Assembly (NCBI RefSeq): GCF_019049105.1
Contig: NZ_JAHQZR010000006.1
Location: forward strand, 62,001 to 126,000
DNA: 64,000 nt
Source of the DNA: Leucobacter chinensis
GTDB taxonomy: Bacteria; Actinomycetota; Actinomycetes; Actinomycetales; Microbacteriaceae
Direction of reading: 5' to 3'
The translations under genes and the position numbers were made by a program. This document shows, in pieces, positions 54,201 to 63,696 of the stretch; within the stretch, counting starts at the first letter, position 1; every line of letters starts with the position of its first letter. The notes under the pieces are model-generated. The model was not told the DNA's origin, made no database searches, and saw only the letters and a list, made by a program, of their open reading frames with translations.

Positions 54201-55724
54201 CTAGAAGAAGCCCTGCGCGTTTTCGGTGTAGCTCACGAGCAGGTTCTTCGTCTGCTGGTAGTGATCGAGCATCATGAGGTGATTCTCGCGCCCGATGCCG
54301 CTCGACTTGTAGCCACCGAACGCTGCGTGGGCGGGGTAGGCGTGGTAGTTGTTGACCCAGACGCGGCCGGCCTGAATGTCGCGCCCAGCACGGTAGGCGG
54401 TGTTGCCGTTGCGGCTCCATACGCCGGCCCCAAGGCCGTAGAGGGTGTCGTTGGCGATGCGAATGGCGTCGTCGTAGTCGGTGAACGAGGTGGTCGAGAC
54501 GACGGGCCCGAAGATCTCTTCCTGGAAGATGCGCATCGAGTTGTCGCCCCTGAAGATGGTCGGCTGAATGTAGAAGCCGCCCGCGAGCTCGCCCCCGAGA
54601 TCTTCAACGCCGCCGCCCGTGAGTACGTCGGCGCCCTCTTGCCGGCCGATGTCGAGGTACGACTTGATCTTCTCGAACTGGTCGTTTGACGCCTGGGCGC
54701 CGACCATCGTGTCGGTATCGAGGGGGTGACCGCGTTTGATGAGCTCGGTTCGGGCTACCGCCGCGCCCCAGAAGTCGTCGGCAATCGACGCCTGCACGAG
54801 CGCGCGTGACGGGCAGGTGCACACCTCGCCCTGGTTGAGGGCGAACATCGTGAACCCCTCTTGGGCCTTGTCCCAGTAGGCGTCGTCGTTCGCCATGACG
54901 TCTTCGAAGAAGATGTTTGGGCTCTTGCCACCGAGCTCGAGGGTCACGGGAATGATGTTCTCTGACGCGTACTGCATGATGAGGCGGCCCGTCGTGGTCT
55001 CGCCGGTGAAGGCGATCTTGCGGATGCGCGGGTTCGACGCGAGTGGCTTGCCCGCCTCGGCGCCGAAACCGTTCACGATGTTCACGACGCCTGCCGGCAG
55101 CAGGTCACCGATGAGCTCGAACAGGACGAGGATCGAAGCGGGGGTCTGCTCTGCGGGTTTCAGCACGATGGCGTTGCCGGCCGCGAGGGCCGGAGCGAGC
55201 TTCCACACGGCCATGAGAATCGGGAAGTTCCACGGAATAATCTGGCCCACGACGCCCAGCGGCTCGTGAAAGTGGTAAGCGACGGTGTTGTCGTCGATCT
55301 GCGAGTTGCCGCCCTCCTGCGCGCGAATAGCGCCAGCGAAGTAGCGAAAATGGTCGATCGCGAGCGGCAGGTCGGCATTGAGCGTCTCGCGCACAGCCTT
55401 GCCGTTGTCCCACGTCTCGGCCACGGCGAGCATCTCGAGGTTCTCTTCCATGCGATCGGCGATCTTGTTGAGGATCACCGCGCGCTCGGCTGGGCTCGTT
55501 TTGCCCCAGGCAGGAGCCGCCGCGTGGGCCGCGTCGAGCGCAGCCTCAATATCTTCGGCCGTGCCACGGGCGATCTCGCAAAATGCCTGGCCGGTGACGG
55601 GGGTCACGTTCTCGAAATAGTTGCCCTTGACGGGTGCGATCCACTCACCACCGATGTAGTGTTCGTAGCGGCTCTTGAAGGTGACGAGCGAGCCGGGCTG
55701 GCCTGGTGAAGCGTACAGGGTCAT
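54201..55724 (-). CDS. Aldehyde dehydrogenase (ExaC/AldB-like)
   Basis: ATG 55724 chosen (AAGGAG seven bases upstream), giving 507 aa; the frame is open further but without coding sense. Motifs: [45 protein letters not shown], catalytic Glu in [16 protein letters not shown] and catalytic Cys in [16 protein letters not shown]. Oxidises acetaldehyde and similar aldehydes to acids. First enzyme gene after the GAF regulator; followed 81 bases later by adhP. Confidence 0.93.
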   Translation of the reverse strand: MTLYASPGQPGSLVTFKSRYEHYIGGEWIAPVKGNYFENVTPVTGQAFCEIARGTAEDIEAALDAAHAAAPAWGKTSPAERAVILNKIADRMEENLEMLAVAETWDNGKAVRETLNADLPLAIDHFRYFAGAIRAQEGGNSQIDDNTVAYHFHEPLGVVGQIIPWNFPILMAVWKLAPALAAGNAIVLKPAEQTPASILVLFELIGDLLPAGVVNIVNGFGAEAGKPLASNPRIRKIAFTGETTTGRLIMQYASENIIPVTLELGGKSPNIFFEDVMANDDAYWDKAQEGFTMFALNQGEVCTCPSRALVQASIADDFWGAAVARTELIKRGHPLDTDTMVGAQASNDQFEKIKSYLDIGRQEGADVLTGGGVEDLGGELAGGFYIQPTIFRGDNSMRIFQEEIFGPVVSTTSFTDYDDAIRIANDTLYGLGAGVWSRNGNTAYRAGRDIQAGRVWVNNYHAYPAHAAFGGYKSSGIGRENHLMMLDHYQQTKNLLVSYTENAQGFF

Positions 55725-55839
55725 GATGCTCTCCTTTGACGACGTTGTCATTTCGTGCCCCGCAGCGAGGTGGGGCTGCGGTATCGAGAGACTACGACCG
55801 GCACCGTTGCATCTTCGTAGCACGGGCGCCAGGAGCCGC

Positions 55840-57180
55840 CTAGAGAGCGTCGAGCTTTGCCACGACCCGGGCCCGTTTTGGGCTGAGCGGAGGCAGAATT
55901 TGCAGCAGTGTTTGCCACACCTCAGCATCGTCTTCGGCCCACTGCTGGGCATACTCGAAGAGCAGCTCGGGTGAAGCTGACTGCAGCATGGACTGCCTGA
56001 GCGTCATCTCGAGGTCGTGACGAAGCGCCTCGACACACGGCGCCTCAGAACCGGGCAGCGCCTCGCCGCCGTAGCCCGAGAGTGCGAGTCGGTGCGCGCC
56101 CCGGCCCAACGCCGCCAGGGTGTCATGCGCATCGACCGAGATGGTCTGCGAGAGCCGGTACGGTTTCGCGCGCACCTCGATGGGTACGCGGTGTGCTGAG
56201 AGGAGTTTGCGTAGTCTCGCGAGCTCTGCCCGGAGCGTCTCGGCGCTACCCGTCTCGCCATACACCGCATCGGTGAGGGCGCCCGAGGTGAGCCCCTGCG
56301 GCGCACCGGCGAGCGCCACCAGGATTTCAGCGTGACGACGGCCGAGCTCAAGGGTTTCTGCCCCGACGGTGAGCAGCGCTGGCTCTCTGCCGAGCACCAT
56401 GAGCTGCGGTGAACGCCTGGCCGCGCGCTCGGGCTTGCGCCTGCGCGCGGTCTTCAGGCTCTCTGCCTCGACCCTGCGACGCATCGCCTCGAGACTCAGC
56501 TCGGCCTCGACGGCAGCCCTCGTCGCCTCGACGAACGGCAGTACGTGCGGCTCGGCAACCGTCTCACGGCCCGTAATATCGATCACGCCAAGAATCGCGC
56601 CGGTCTCGGGATCGTGCACCGGTGTCGCCGCGCAGCTCCACTGGTGCACCGCACGGCTGAAGTGCTCGGCGCCGAAGAGCTGTAGCGGGTGGTCGAGGGC
56701 GAGTGCGCTACCTGGGGCGCTCGTGCCAACGGCCCGTTCAGACCAGTCGGTTCCCTCGGCAAAACCCATGTCTTCGGCGAGAGCGCGGAGGCGTCGATCG
56801 CCGTCGATCCACAGCAATCTGCCCTGGGCATCGCCGACCGCGACAATAAATCCCGAATCTTCGGCCTCGCGAAAGAGAATTCGCTCAAGCATCGGCAAAG
56901 CCGTTGCGAGCGGATGCACCTCGCGCAACGCCGCGAGCTCGTCTGCCGTGAGGTCTGGGCTGCTCGGTTGCGCCTCGGGATCGACGAGGTGATCGAGTGA
57001 GCGCTGCCACGAGTGAAGAATGATTTCTCGCATCGGAGTGAGCACCCCTCGGCGGGGCCTGGCGGGGGTGCGTTCGACCCAGGCGTCGCCACTGAGAAAG
57101 CGCTCGTAGGCGTGCTCAATCTCGCGACGGCGCTGAGACGTCGACTCGCCCTGACGCAGGGCACGCCACTCAGTGAACAC
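55840..57180 (-). CDS. GAF-domain regulator with C-terminal winged helix, AcoR-like sensor without AAA+ domain
   Basis: The protein has 446 aa from GTG 57180 (AAGGAG six bases upstream; TTG 57183 is closer). N-terminal AcoR-like part: [80 protein letters not shown]. Residues about 265-345 resemble a Trans_reg_C/SARP-like winged helix ([37 protein letters not shown]). It lacks the sigma-54 AAA+ domain of true AcoR. It probably activates the downstream aldehyde/alcohol dehydrogenase genes in response to a small molecule. Confidence 0.85.
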   Translation of the reverse strand: MFTEWRALRQGESTSQRRREIEHAYERFLSGDAWVERTPARPRRGVLTPMREIILHSWQRSLDHLVDPEAQPSSPDLTADELAALREVHPLATALPMLERILFREAEDSGFIVAVGDAQGRLLWIDGDRRLRALAEDMGFAEGTDWSERAVGTSAPGSALALDHPLQLFGAEHFSRAVHQWSCAATPVHDPETGAILGVIDITGRETVAEPHVLPFVEATRAAVEAELSLEAMRRRVEAESLKTARRRKPERAARRSPQLMVLGREPALLTVGAETLELGRRHAEILVALAGAPQGLTSGALTDAVYGETGSAETLRAELARLRKLLSAHRVPIEVRAKPYRLSQTISVDAHDTLAALGRGAHRLALSGYGGEALPGSEAPCVEALRHDLEMTLRQSMLQSASPELLFEYAQQWAEDDAEVWQTLLQILPPLSPKRARVVAKLDAL

Positions 57181-57474
57181 CAACGACTCCTTCGGTTTGG
57201 TTGAGGCGAGTCTACGGTGTTTAGCAGGGGGTTACCAGGGAATGTTTTTGGGCTTGCGAACGCTCGAAAAATCGCACCTGAGAACCCCAAAAAAGCCTAT
57301 TTTCTGCCGAAGTGCTATGCTAAAGAAGTTGCCTGTGAAAACTGGTTGAGGCTTTTGGTCTCCTGGTAGACACAGATGTTGCTCACGCCCTGTGCGTGGT
57401 TGATCCACCATATTTGGGCGAGGCACGATCGCGGGCAACCGATACCGAGTGATACGAATGACTAAGGATGATAC

Positions 57475-58872
57475 GTGGAATCTAACAAGAAGAAGGTAGC
57501 AATTATCGGAGCCGGCCCGAGCGGCATGGCCCAGATGCGGGCATTCGAATCTGCAGCGCGTAACGGCAAGGGTGCGGTTGATATTGTATGTTTCGAAAAG
57601 CAGGCTGACTGGGGCGGACAGTGGAACTACACGTGGCGCACCGGCCTCGACGAGCACGGCGAGCCCGTGCACTCAAGTATGTACCGCAACCTCTGGTCGA
57701 ACGGCCCCAAGGAGGCCCTCGAGTTCGCCGACTACACCTTTGACGAGCACTTCGGTCGCGCGATCTCGTCGTACCCACCCCGCCCGGTGCTCTGGGACTA
57801 CATCGCTGGTCGCATGGAGCAGTCGAAGGTGCGCAAGCTCGTGCGTTTCGAGACCGTCGTGCGCTGGGTCGACTTCAACGAGGCCGACAACACCTTCACG
57901 GTTGCGAGCGAGCACCTGCCTACCGGAGCGACGACGCGCGAGGTCTTCGACCACGTGATCGTAGCGAGCGGGCACTTCTCGTTCCCGAACACCCCAGATT
58001 TCGAGGGGATCGACACCTTTCCCGGCAGCATCACGCACGCCCACGATTTTCGCGGGGCAGAGTCGCTCGTCGGTCGCGACGTGCTTGTCGTGGGGTCGAG
58101 CTACTCGGCCGAAGACATCGGCAGCCAGGCCTACAAGATGGGTGCACGCTCGGTAACCGCGAGCTACCGCACCGCGCCCATGGGCTACGACTGGCCGGAG
58201 GGCTTCGAGGAGCGCCCCGGCATCGAGCGCTTCGAGGGCAAGACCGTGCACTTCATCGACGGCACCTCGCGTGAGTTCGACGCCGTCATCTTCTGCACCG
58301 GCTACGTGCACAAGTACCCGTTCCTGCCGAAGGAGCTCGCGCTCTCAGGCCCGAACACCGTGTACCCCGAGGGGCTGTACCGTGGCGTCGTGTGGCAGGA
58401 TAACCCCGGTCTCTTCTATGTTGGCGCGCAGGACCAGTGGTTCACGTTCAACATGTTCGACGCGCAGGCCTGGTACGTGCGCGACCTCATTCTCGGCGAC
58501 GCCCCGATGCCCTCGGCCGACGAACGCGCCGCATCGATCGCCGAGTGGGCTGAACGCTTCGACGCGCTCGAGACCGCAGAAGACGAGGTCTACTTCCAGA
58601 GCGACTACGTGCGCGACCTCAACGAACAGACCGACTACCCGATGTTCGATCTCGACGAGGTCAACAAGATCTTCGTGAGCTGGATGAACGACAAGCGCGA
58701 AGACATCATGGGCTACCGCGACCGCTGCTACCGCTCGGTCATGACCGGAACCGTCGCAGCGAACCACCACACCCCGTGGATGAAGGAACTCGACGACAGC
58801 CTCGAACGCTACCTCGCGACCGACATCGACAACGACGACCTGTCACCAGAGCAGGCTTCGCTGGCCGTATAG
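57475..58872 (+). CDS. tmm: Flavin monooxygenase, probable trimethylamine monooxygenase
   Basis: The protein has 465 aa from GTG 57475 (AAGGAT seven bases upstream). FAD site VAIIGAGPSGMAQMRAFESA; FMO-type GGQWNYTWRTGLDEHGEPVH; WSNGPKEALEFADYTFDEHF; NADPH site VLVVGSSYSAEDIGSQAYKM; FCTGYVHKYPFLP; DQWFTFNMFDAQAWYVRDLI. Recalled bacterial Tmm from Methylocella and marine bacteria is very similar along its whole length, including the FDAQAW and YRDRCYRS regions. It would oxidise trimethylamine to its N-oxide; related enzymes also take dimethyl sulfide or indole. Divergent from the GAF regulator across 290 bases. Confidence 0.88.
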   Translation: MESNKKKVAIIGAGPSGMAQMRAFESAARNGKGAVDIVCFEKQADWGGQWNYTWRTGLDEHGEPVHSSMYRNLWSNGPKEALEFADYTFDEHFGRAISSYPPRPVLWDYIAGRMEQSKVRKLVRFETVVRWVDFNEADNTFTVASEHLPTGATTREVFDHVIVASGHFSFPNTPDFEGIDTFPGSITHAHDFRGAESLVGRDVLVVGSSYSAEDIGSQAYKMGARSVTASYRTAPMGYDWPEGFEERPGIERFEGKTVHFIDGTSREFDAVIFCTGYVHKYPFLPKELALSGPNTVYPEGLYRGVVWQDNPGLFYVGAQDQWFTFNMFDAQAWYVRDLILGDAPMPSADERAASIAEWAERFDALETAEDEVYFQSDYVRDLNEQTDYPMFDLDEVNKIFVSWMNDKREDIMGYRDRCYRSVMTGTVAANHHTPWMKELDDSLERYLATDIDNDDLSPEQASLAV

Positions 58873-58935
58873 CGGATCGCCGGGCTTAGCAGCGTGGTCG
58901 CCCCGATCCCGCTGAGCCGGTAATCTAACCGCGCC

Positions 58936-58975
58936 CCAGAGCACCCCGAAGTTCTTTGACTTCGGGGTGCTCTGG
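58936..58975 (+). terminator. Perfect 17-bp hairpin after tmm
   Basis: ccagagcaccccgaagt (58936-58952) and acttcggggtgctctgg (58959-58975) with a six-base loop. There is no T-run, as is common for actinobacterial terminators. It ends 15 bases before the next start codon, so it could also affect translation of that gene. Confidence 0.65.
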
Positions 58976-58990
58976 CGTAAGAATGGGGGT

Positions 58991-59302
58991 ATGGACGATG
59001 CAGTTATTCTCACCCCAGATCTTGCCCGCGCTGCCCGCGCGTTCACGAAGGTGTCACCGAAGACCATCGCCGAGGGCGCGGGCCTGACCAGAGACGAAGT
59101 TCGCAACTTCGAGCGCGGCAAGGCCGACCTCGAAGAAGCCCAGAAAGCGCGTCTCGTCGAGTCGCTCGAGAAGTACGGCGCGCTCTTCATTCCCGAAGAC
59201 GAAGAAGCCGGCTACGGTGTGCGCCGCAAGTTCACGCGCACGACGCTCAAGCGCCTCAACACCTGGGAGGGCGAGGGCGGCCAGCCGCAACCGGCCGACT
59301 AA
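58991..59302 (+). CDS. Small HTH (XRE-like) protein
   Basis: The protein has 103 aa from ATG 58991 (ATG 58984 is out of frame). The segment LARAARAFTKVSPKTIAEGA then GLTRDEVRNFERGKADLEEA resembles an XRE-type helix-turn-helix with the (F)ERG turn. The C-terminus is basic then acidic (RRKFTRTTLKRLNTWEGEGG). Putative DNA-binding protein, target unknown. No clear ribosome-binding site; a strong hairpin ends 15 bases upstream. Confidence 0.78.
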   Translation: MDDAVILTPDLARAARAFTKVSPKTIAEGAGLTRDEVRNFERGKADLEEAQKARLVESLEKYGALFIPEDEEAGYGVRRKFTRTTLKRLNTWEGEGGQPQPAD

Positions 59303-59418
59303 CCGCGTGCCTGCCTGCGGCCCCGCGGTTCTGCGGGGTTGCGGCCCTGCCGGTCTGGCCCTGCCTGTCTGTCTCCGCGGTTGCCTGCGGAGTTTCCTGC
59401 CGGATGTTCGTGTTTTTT

Positions 59419-59483
59419 GCGTCTACTTGACGCAAAGTTAGGGTGTTGAGCGCAAAACACCCTGCTTTTCGTCAAGTAAACGC
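59419..59483. repeat. 65-base near-perfect palindromic intergenic repeat
   Basis: Outer arms gcgtctacttgacg (59419-59432) and cgtcaagtaaacgc (59470-59483) differ at one position; inner arms gggtgtt (59441-59447) and aacaccc (59456-59462) are perfect; the centre is GCGC. The two halves align almost end to end. Lies between the HTH and ABC-F genes, after a low-complexity G/C stretch (59303-59400). It could form a cruciform or be a REP/MITE-like unit or bidirectional terminator. Confidence 0.65.
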
Positions 59484-59579
59484 GTCGGCGCAGCCACCTG
59501 ACCCGCTGAGCGCAGTGGCCAGACGCGTATGGCGCATAATCCAGAGGCTAGAGCCGCCAGCGCAGCGCCCGCAGCGGTG

Positions 59580-61496
59580 CTACGCCTCGAGTTGCTCCGA
59601 AAGCTCGAGCCAGCGCTCCTCGAGCGTTGCGGCCTCGGTCTCAATGTCGGTGATGGTGGCCATCTCGGCACCGAGGCGCTCAAAGTCTGACTGGTCGAGC
59701 TCGGCGAGGGCGGTGCGCTTCGCGTCGGCATCTGCCGAGAGCCGCTGCATCTTGCGCTCGATCGACTGGAGCTCTTTTTCGAGCGTTCGGCGCTCGGCTC
59801 CTGACAGTAAAGGTGACCCGGTCCCTGAGCCCGATCCGCCAGCAGAGCCAGGGCCGCTAGACGAGGCCGAAGCGCCAGCCGAGCCTGAACCGCCGGCAGC
59901 CCCGGAGCCGCGTGCCGAACCCGTGCCGCCAGCGCTCGCCGCAGCACCAGCGGAGGCGGGGGCCGTTGCCTGGCCTTTTGCCTCGGCCGCGCGCAGCGAG
60001 AGGTACTCGTCGACGCCGCCCGGCAGGTGGCGCAGGCGCTGGCCGATGAGGGCGTACTGCTGGTCGGTGACGCGCTCCAAGAAATAGCGGTCGTGAGAGA
60101 CGACGATGAGCGTGCCGGGCCAGGTGTCGAGCAGGTCTTCCATGGCCGAGAGCATGTCGGTATCCATGTCGTTTGTGGGCTCATCGAGAATGAGCACGTT
60201 CGGCTGGTCAAGCAAGACGAGCAGGAGCTGCAGGCGGCGCTGTTGGCCGCCCGAGAGATCCTTGACGCGAGTCGAGAGCTGCTCTGAACGGAAGCCGAGT
60301 TGCTCAAGCAGTTGGCTGGGCGAGAGGTCTTGGGCCTTCGATCCGCTGCCAACCGTGTAGCTCTGGCGCAGGCGCCCGACGACGGTGCGCACGGGCTCAT
60401 CGAGGTGCTCTTCGAGTTCATCGATGCGCTGCGTGAGGGTACGTACCTCGACGGTCTTGCCGCGTTTGACGGTGCCGCTCGTGGGCTCGAGGGTGCCCGT
60501 GATGAGACTCAGCAGGGTTGACTTGCCCGAGCCGTTGACGCCCAGAATGCCCGTGCGCTCGCCCGGAGCGAGGCGCCACTCGACGTCGCGCAAGACCTCG
60601 CGATCGTCGAACGAAACACCGACGTCGACGAGGTCGACGACGTCTTTGCCGAGCCTCGCGACCGCGAGCGACTTGAGGGCCGTGGCGTCGCGCACCTCGG
60701 GAACATCGGCGATGAGTTCGTTTGCGGCCTCGATGCGAAACTTCGGCTTTGCGGTGCGGGCCGGGGCTCCGCGGCGCAGCCAGGCGAGCTCTTTGCGTGC
60801 GAGGTTTTGGCGTTTCTGCTCGATCGTGGCCGCCTGGCGGTCGCGCTCGACGCGCTGCAGAATGTAGGCCGCGTAGCCACCCTCGAAGGGCTCGACGATG
60901 CCATCGTGCACCTCCCACGTGGCGGTGCATACCTCGTCGAGAAACCAGCGGTCGTGCGTGACGGTGAGTAGCGCACCCTGGCCTGCGGGCCAGCGGCGTT
61001 TCAGGTGCTCGGCAAGCCAAGCGATGGCCTCGACATCGAGGTGGTTCGTGGGCTCGTCGAGCATGAGAATGTCCCAGTCGCCCGTGAGGAGTTTTGCGAG
61101 TGAAACACGGCGGCGCTGGCCGCCAGACAACGACTCGACGTTCGCGCTCCAGTCGAGATCGCCGAGCAAGCCCGCGATGATTTCGCGGGTGCGGGTCTCG
61201 CCAGCCCACTCGTACTCGGGTCGATCGCCCACAACTGACTCTGCGACCGTTGCGCCGGGGTCGAGCGTGTCTTGCTGGCTGAGCACCCCGATCGTGACGC
61301 CGCCTCGCATGGTGACCTTGCCCTCGTTCGGCTCGACGAGCCCCGCGAGCATGCCGAGCAGGCTCGACTTGCCGTCGCCGTTACGGCCGACGATGCCGAT
61401 GCGGTCGCCCTCGTGTACCCCGACGGTGATGCCCTCGAAGACGGTGCGGGTTGGGTAGCGTAGGTGTAGGCGTTCGCCGCCGAGTAGGTGTGCCAT
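59580..61496 (-). CDS. ABC-F family ATPase
   Basis: The protein has 638 aa from ATG 61496; GTG 61505 would add three residues. Two ABC domains: Walker A GIVGRNGDGKSSLLGMLAGL with LSGGQRRRVSLAKLL and LDEPTNHLD; second GILGVNGSGKSTLLSLITGT with LSGGQQRRLQLLLVLL and LDEPTNDMDTDML. No TM helices. A Gly/Ser/Ala linker at about residues 510-565 joins a C-terminal coiled coil (LEKELQSIERKMQRLSADAD), as in Uup-like members. ABC-F proteins act on ribosomes or in DNA metabolism. Role here not fixed. Confidence 0.92.
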   Translation of the reverse strand: MAHLLGGERLHLRYPTRTVFEGITVGVHEGDRIGIVGRNGDGKSSLLGMLAGLVEPNEGKVTMRGGVTIGVLSQQDTLDPGATVAESVVGDRPEYEWAGETRTREIIAGLLGDLDWSANVESLSGGQRRRVSLAKLLTGDWDILMLDEPTNHLDVEAIAWLAEHLKRRWPAGQGALLTVTHDRWFLDEVCTATWEVHDGIVEPFEGGYAAYILQRVERDRQAATIEQKRQNLARKELAWLRRGAPARTAKPKFRIEAANELIADVPEVRDATALKSLAVARLGKDVVDLVDVGVSFDDREVLRDVEWRLAPGERTGILGVNGSGKSTLLSLITGTLEPTSGTVKRGKTVEVRTLTQRIDELEEHLDEPVRTVVGRLRQSYTVGSGSKAQDLSPSQLLEQLGFRSEQLSTRVKDLSGGQQRRLQLLLVLLDQPNVLILDEPTNDMDTDMLSAMEDLLDTWPGTLIVVSHDRYFLERVTDQQYALIGQRLRHLPGGVDEYLSLRAAEAKGQATAPASAGAAASAGGTGSARGSGAAGGSGSAGASASSSGPGSAGGSGSGTGSPLLSGAERRTLEKELQSIERKMQRLSADADAKRTALAELDQSDFERLGAEMATITDIETEAATLEERWLELSEQLEA

Positions 61497-61549
61497 ATCG
61501 CTCACAATCGTAGCCGCTTGGTGGGCGGCCCGCTGGGAAAAGCGGTGCG

Positions 61550-62050
61550 CTACTCGGTCGCTTCGAGGTCGAGCGAGAGTTTGCGCAGTAACTGGGTCAG
61601 TCGGTCGCGCTCTGCCCGCGAGAGCCCCGCGAGCAACTGCTCCTCGGCGTCGGTGAGGCGCGTGATGGCCGCGTCGACGAGCGTGAGGCCGTGCGCGGTG
61701 ATCTCGACGAGCACGCCGCGCCCGTCACCGGGGTCGGGAAGGCGGTTCACGAGGCCACGCTTGACCATACCGTCGATGCGGTTCGTCATGGTGCCGCTCG
61801 AAACCATCGTTTCGCGCACGAGCACCTTGGGGCTTTTGCGGTAGGGCTCACCCGAGCGGCGCAGCACCGAGAGCACATCGAACTCCCAGGCGTTCAGCTC
61901 TGAGCGCTCAAACGCGTTCGAGCGTGCCTTTGCCAAACGCTTCGAAATTCGCGTGATGCGCGAGAAGACGCCGAGGGGGTCGAGGTCGAGATCTGGGCGC
62001 TCGCTGCTCCACTCGGCCACGATCTGGTCGACGATATCTTCTCTCTTCAT
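61550..62050 (-). CDS. MarR family transcriptional regulator
   Basis: ATG 62050 chosen, giving 166 aa. MarR winged helix: ELNAWEFDVLSVLRRSGEPY, VRETMVSSGTMTNRIDGMVK (recognition helix), RGLVNRLPDPGDGRGVLVEI (wing with DxRG), and a C-terminal dimer helix. A GATAAT box lies six bases upstream of the start, so this transcript may be leaderless too. Its target may be the adjacent ABC-F gene or its own promoter. Confidence 0.9.
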   Translation of the reverse strand: MKREDIVDQIVAEWSSERPDLDLDPLGVFSRITRISKRLAKARSNAFERSELNAWEFDVLSVLRRSGEPYRKSPKVLVRETMVSSGTMTNRIDGMVKRGLVNRLPDPGDGRGVLVEITAHGLTLVDAAITRLTDAEEQLLAGLSRAERDRLTQLLRKLSLDLEATE

Positions 62051-62134
62051 GAACCTATTATCGCAAGTTTTCCTCTCAGTTCGTCGTGCGGGCTGAAATC
62101 TGGCAGAATAGTGTGGTGCCGAATTTTGGCATGA

Positions 62135-62206
62135 TCCGCCTTGGTGTAATGGCAGCACGACAGCCTTTGGAGCTGTTAGGTCTAGGTTCGAATCCTAGGG
62201 GCGGAG
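62135..62206 (+). tRNA. tRNA-Gln (anticodon TTG)
   Basis: A 72-base cloverleaf: acceptor TCCGCCT pairs with GGGCGGA (one T-G), discriminator G, anticodon stem acagc/gctgt with loop CTTTGGA (anticodon TTG), T-stem ctagg/cctag with TTCGAAT. No CCA is encoded. It lies 44 bases before glmU and may share its transcript. Confidence 0.94.
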
Positions 62207-62250
62207 CGGCACCGGGAGCTCTTGGTGTGAAGTCACCTGAAAGGGAACGC

Positions 62251-63696
62251 ATGTCACAGCGGCCTTCAGACGGTCTTGCCGTTGTTATCCTGGCTGCGGG
62301 TCAGGGAACCCGCATGAAGTCGTCACTGCCCAAAGTCTTGCACCCCATCGCTGGCCGCTCGCTTATTCAGCATGTTCTTGATGTTGCCGGCAGCCTTGGC
62401 GCCGAGCACGTGCTCGCGGTAGTGCGGCATGAGCGCGAGCGAGTTGCCCAGGCGATCGCCGAGCACGCTCCCGACACGATCATCGTCGACCAGGATGAGG
62501 TGCCCGGCACCGGGCGTGCGGTTGAGCAGGCCCTGCAGGCATTGCCCGACGATTTTGACGGTTCAGTGGTTGTGCTCTCTGGTGACGCTCCACTTATCGA
62601 CCACGATACGTTGCAAATGCTCATCGACGGCCACCTGGCTGAGGGTCGCAAGATGACGCTGCTCTCGGCGCTGTTCGACGACCCGACGGGTCTTGGCCGC
62701 ATTCTTCGCAGCGACGACCAGCGCATGCTCGGCATTGTCGAAGAGAAAGACGCGACCGATGAAGAGCGTCGCATCACCGAGGTTAACGGTGGCATCTACG
62801 TTTTCCACCGTCGCACGTTGCAAGACACGCTCGCGACGATCGATACGAATAACGCGCAGGGCGAGAAGTACCTCACCGATGCCGCGGCTCGCATTCTTGC
62901 GTCGGGCGGAGCCGTTGATGCGGTTGCGACGACCGATACCTGGCTCATCGCTGGCGTCAATGATCGGGCGCAGCTCGCCGACGTGGGCCGTGAGCTCAAC
63001 CGCCGTATCGTGCGCAAGCATCAGCAGGCTGGGGTCACGATTCAAGACCCATCAACGACGTGGATCGAAGCCGGGGTCTCCATCGGAGCCGACACGCTTA
63101 TTCTTCCAGGCACGTATCTGCACGGCGCCACCTCGATCGCTTCGAACGCGATCGTTGGGCCAGACACGACTCTTGTTGACACGGAGGTGCGCGAGGGTGC
63201 GCACGTTCGCCGTTCAGAGGTTCACCTCGCCGTGATCGGTGAGGGGGCGAGCGTGGGGCCTTTCTCGTACATTCGTCCGGGCACCGAGCTTGGCGAGTCG
63301 TCGAAGATCGGCGCGTTTGTCGAGGCGAAGAACGCCAAGATTGGCGACGCCTCGAAGGTGCCCCACCTGAGCTACGTGGGCGATGTCACGGTCGGTACCG
63401 ACTCGAACATCGGGGCAGGCACGATCGTCGCGAACTACGACGGCGTGAAGAAGCACGAAACCGTCGTGGGCGACGGCGTGCGCATTGGTTCGAAGAACGT
63501 GCTCGTCGCTCCCGTGACGGTGCACGACGGGTCTTACACTGCGGCTGGTACCGTGGTGCGCAAAGACGTTCCGGCCGGGTCTCTCTCTATGGGAGTTCTG
63601 CCGCAGCGACACATTGAGGGCTGGGTCGCCGACAAGCGCCCAGGGTCGAGTTCAGCCAAAGCGGCTGAAAGGGCAGGAGAAACACAGGAATCATGA
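62251..63696 (+). CDS. glmU: Bifunctional GlmU: N-acetylglucosamine-1-phosphate uridyltransferase / glucosamine-1-phosphate acetyltransferase
   Basis: ATG 62251 chosen (AAAGGGA upstream), giving 481 aa. Pyrophosphorylase domain: LAAGQGTRMKSSLPKVLHPI, VVLSGDAPLIDHDTL, ITEVNGGIYVFHRR. C-terminal left-handed beta-helix: IRPGTELGESSKIGAFVEAK, GDASKVPHLSYVGDVTVGTD, IGAGTIVANYDGVKKHETVV. Makes UDP-GlcNAc for peptidoglycan. The stop overlaps the prs start (ATGA). Confidence 0.97.
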   Translation: MSQRPSDGLAVVILAAGQGTRMKSSLPKVLHPIAGRSLIQHVLDVAGSLGAEHVLAVVRHERERVAQAIAEHAPDTIIVDQDEVPGTGRAVEQALQALPDDFDGSVVVLSGDAPLIDHDTLQMLIDGHLAEGRKMTLLSALFDDPTGLGRILRSDDQRMLGIVEEKDATDEERRITEVNGGIYVFHRRTLQDTLATIDTNNAQGEKYLTDAAARILASGGAVDAVATTDTWLIAGVNDRAQLADVGRELNRRIVRKHQQAGVTIQDPSTTWIEAGVSIGADTLILPGTYLHGATSIASNAIVGPDTTLVDTEVREGAHVRRSEVHLAVIGEGASVGPFSYIRPGTELGESSKIGAFVEAKNAKIGDASKVPHLSYVGDVTVGTDSNIGAGTIVANYDGVKKHETVVGDGVRIGSKNVLVAPVTVHDGSYTAAGTVVRKDVPAGSLSMGVLPQRHIEGWVADKRPGSSSAKAAERAGETQES

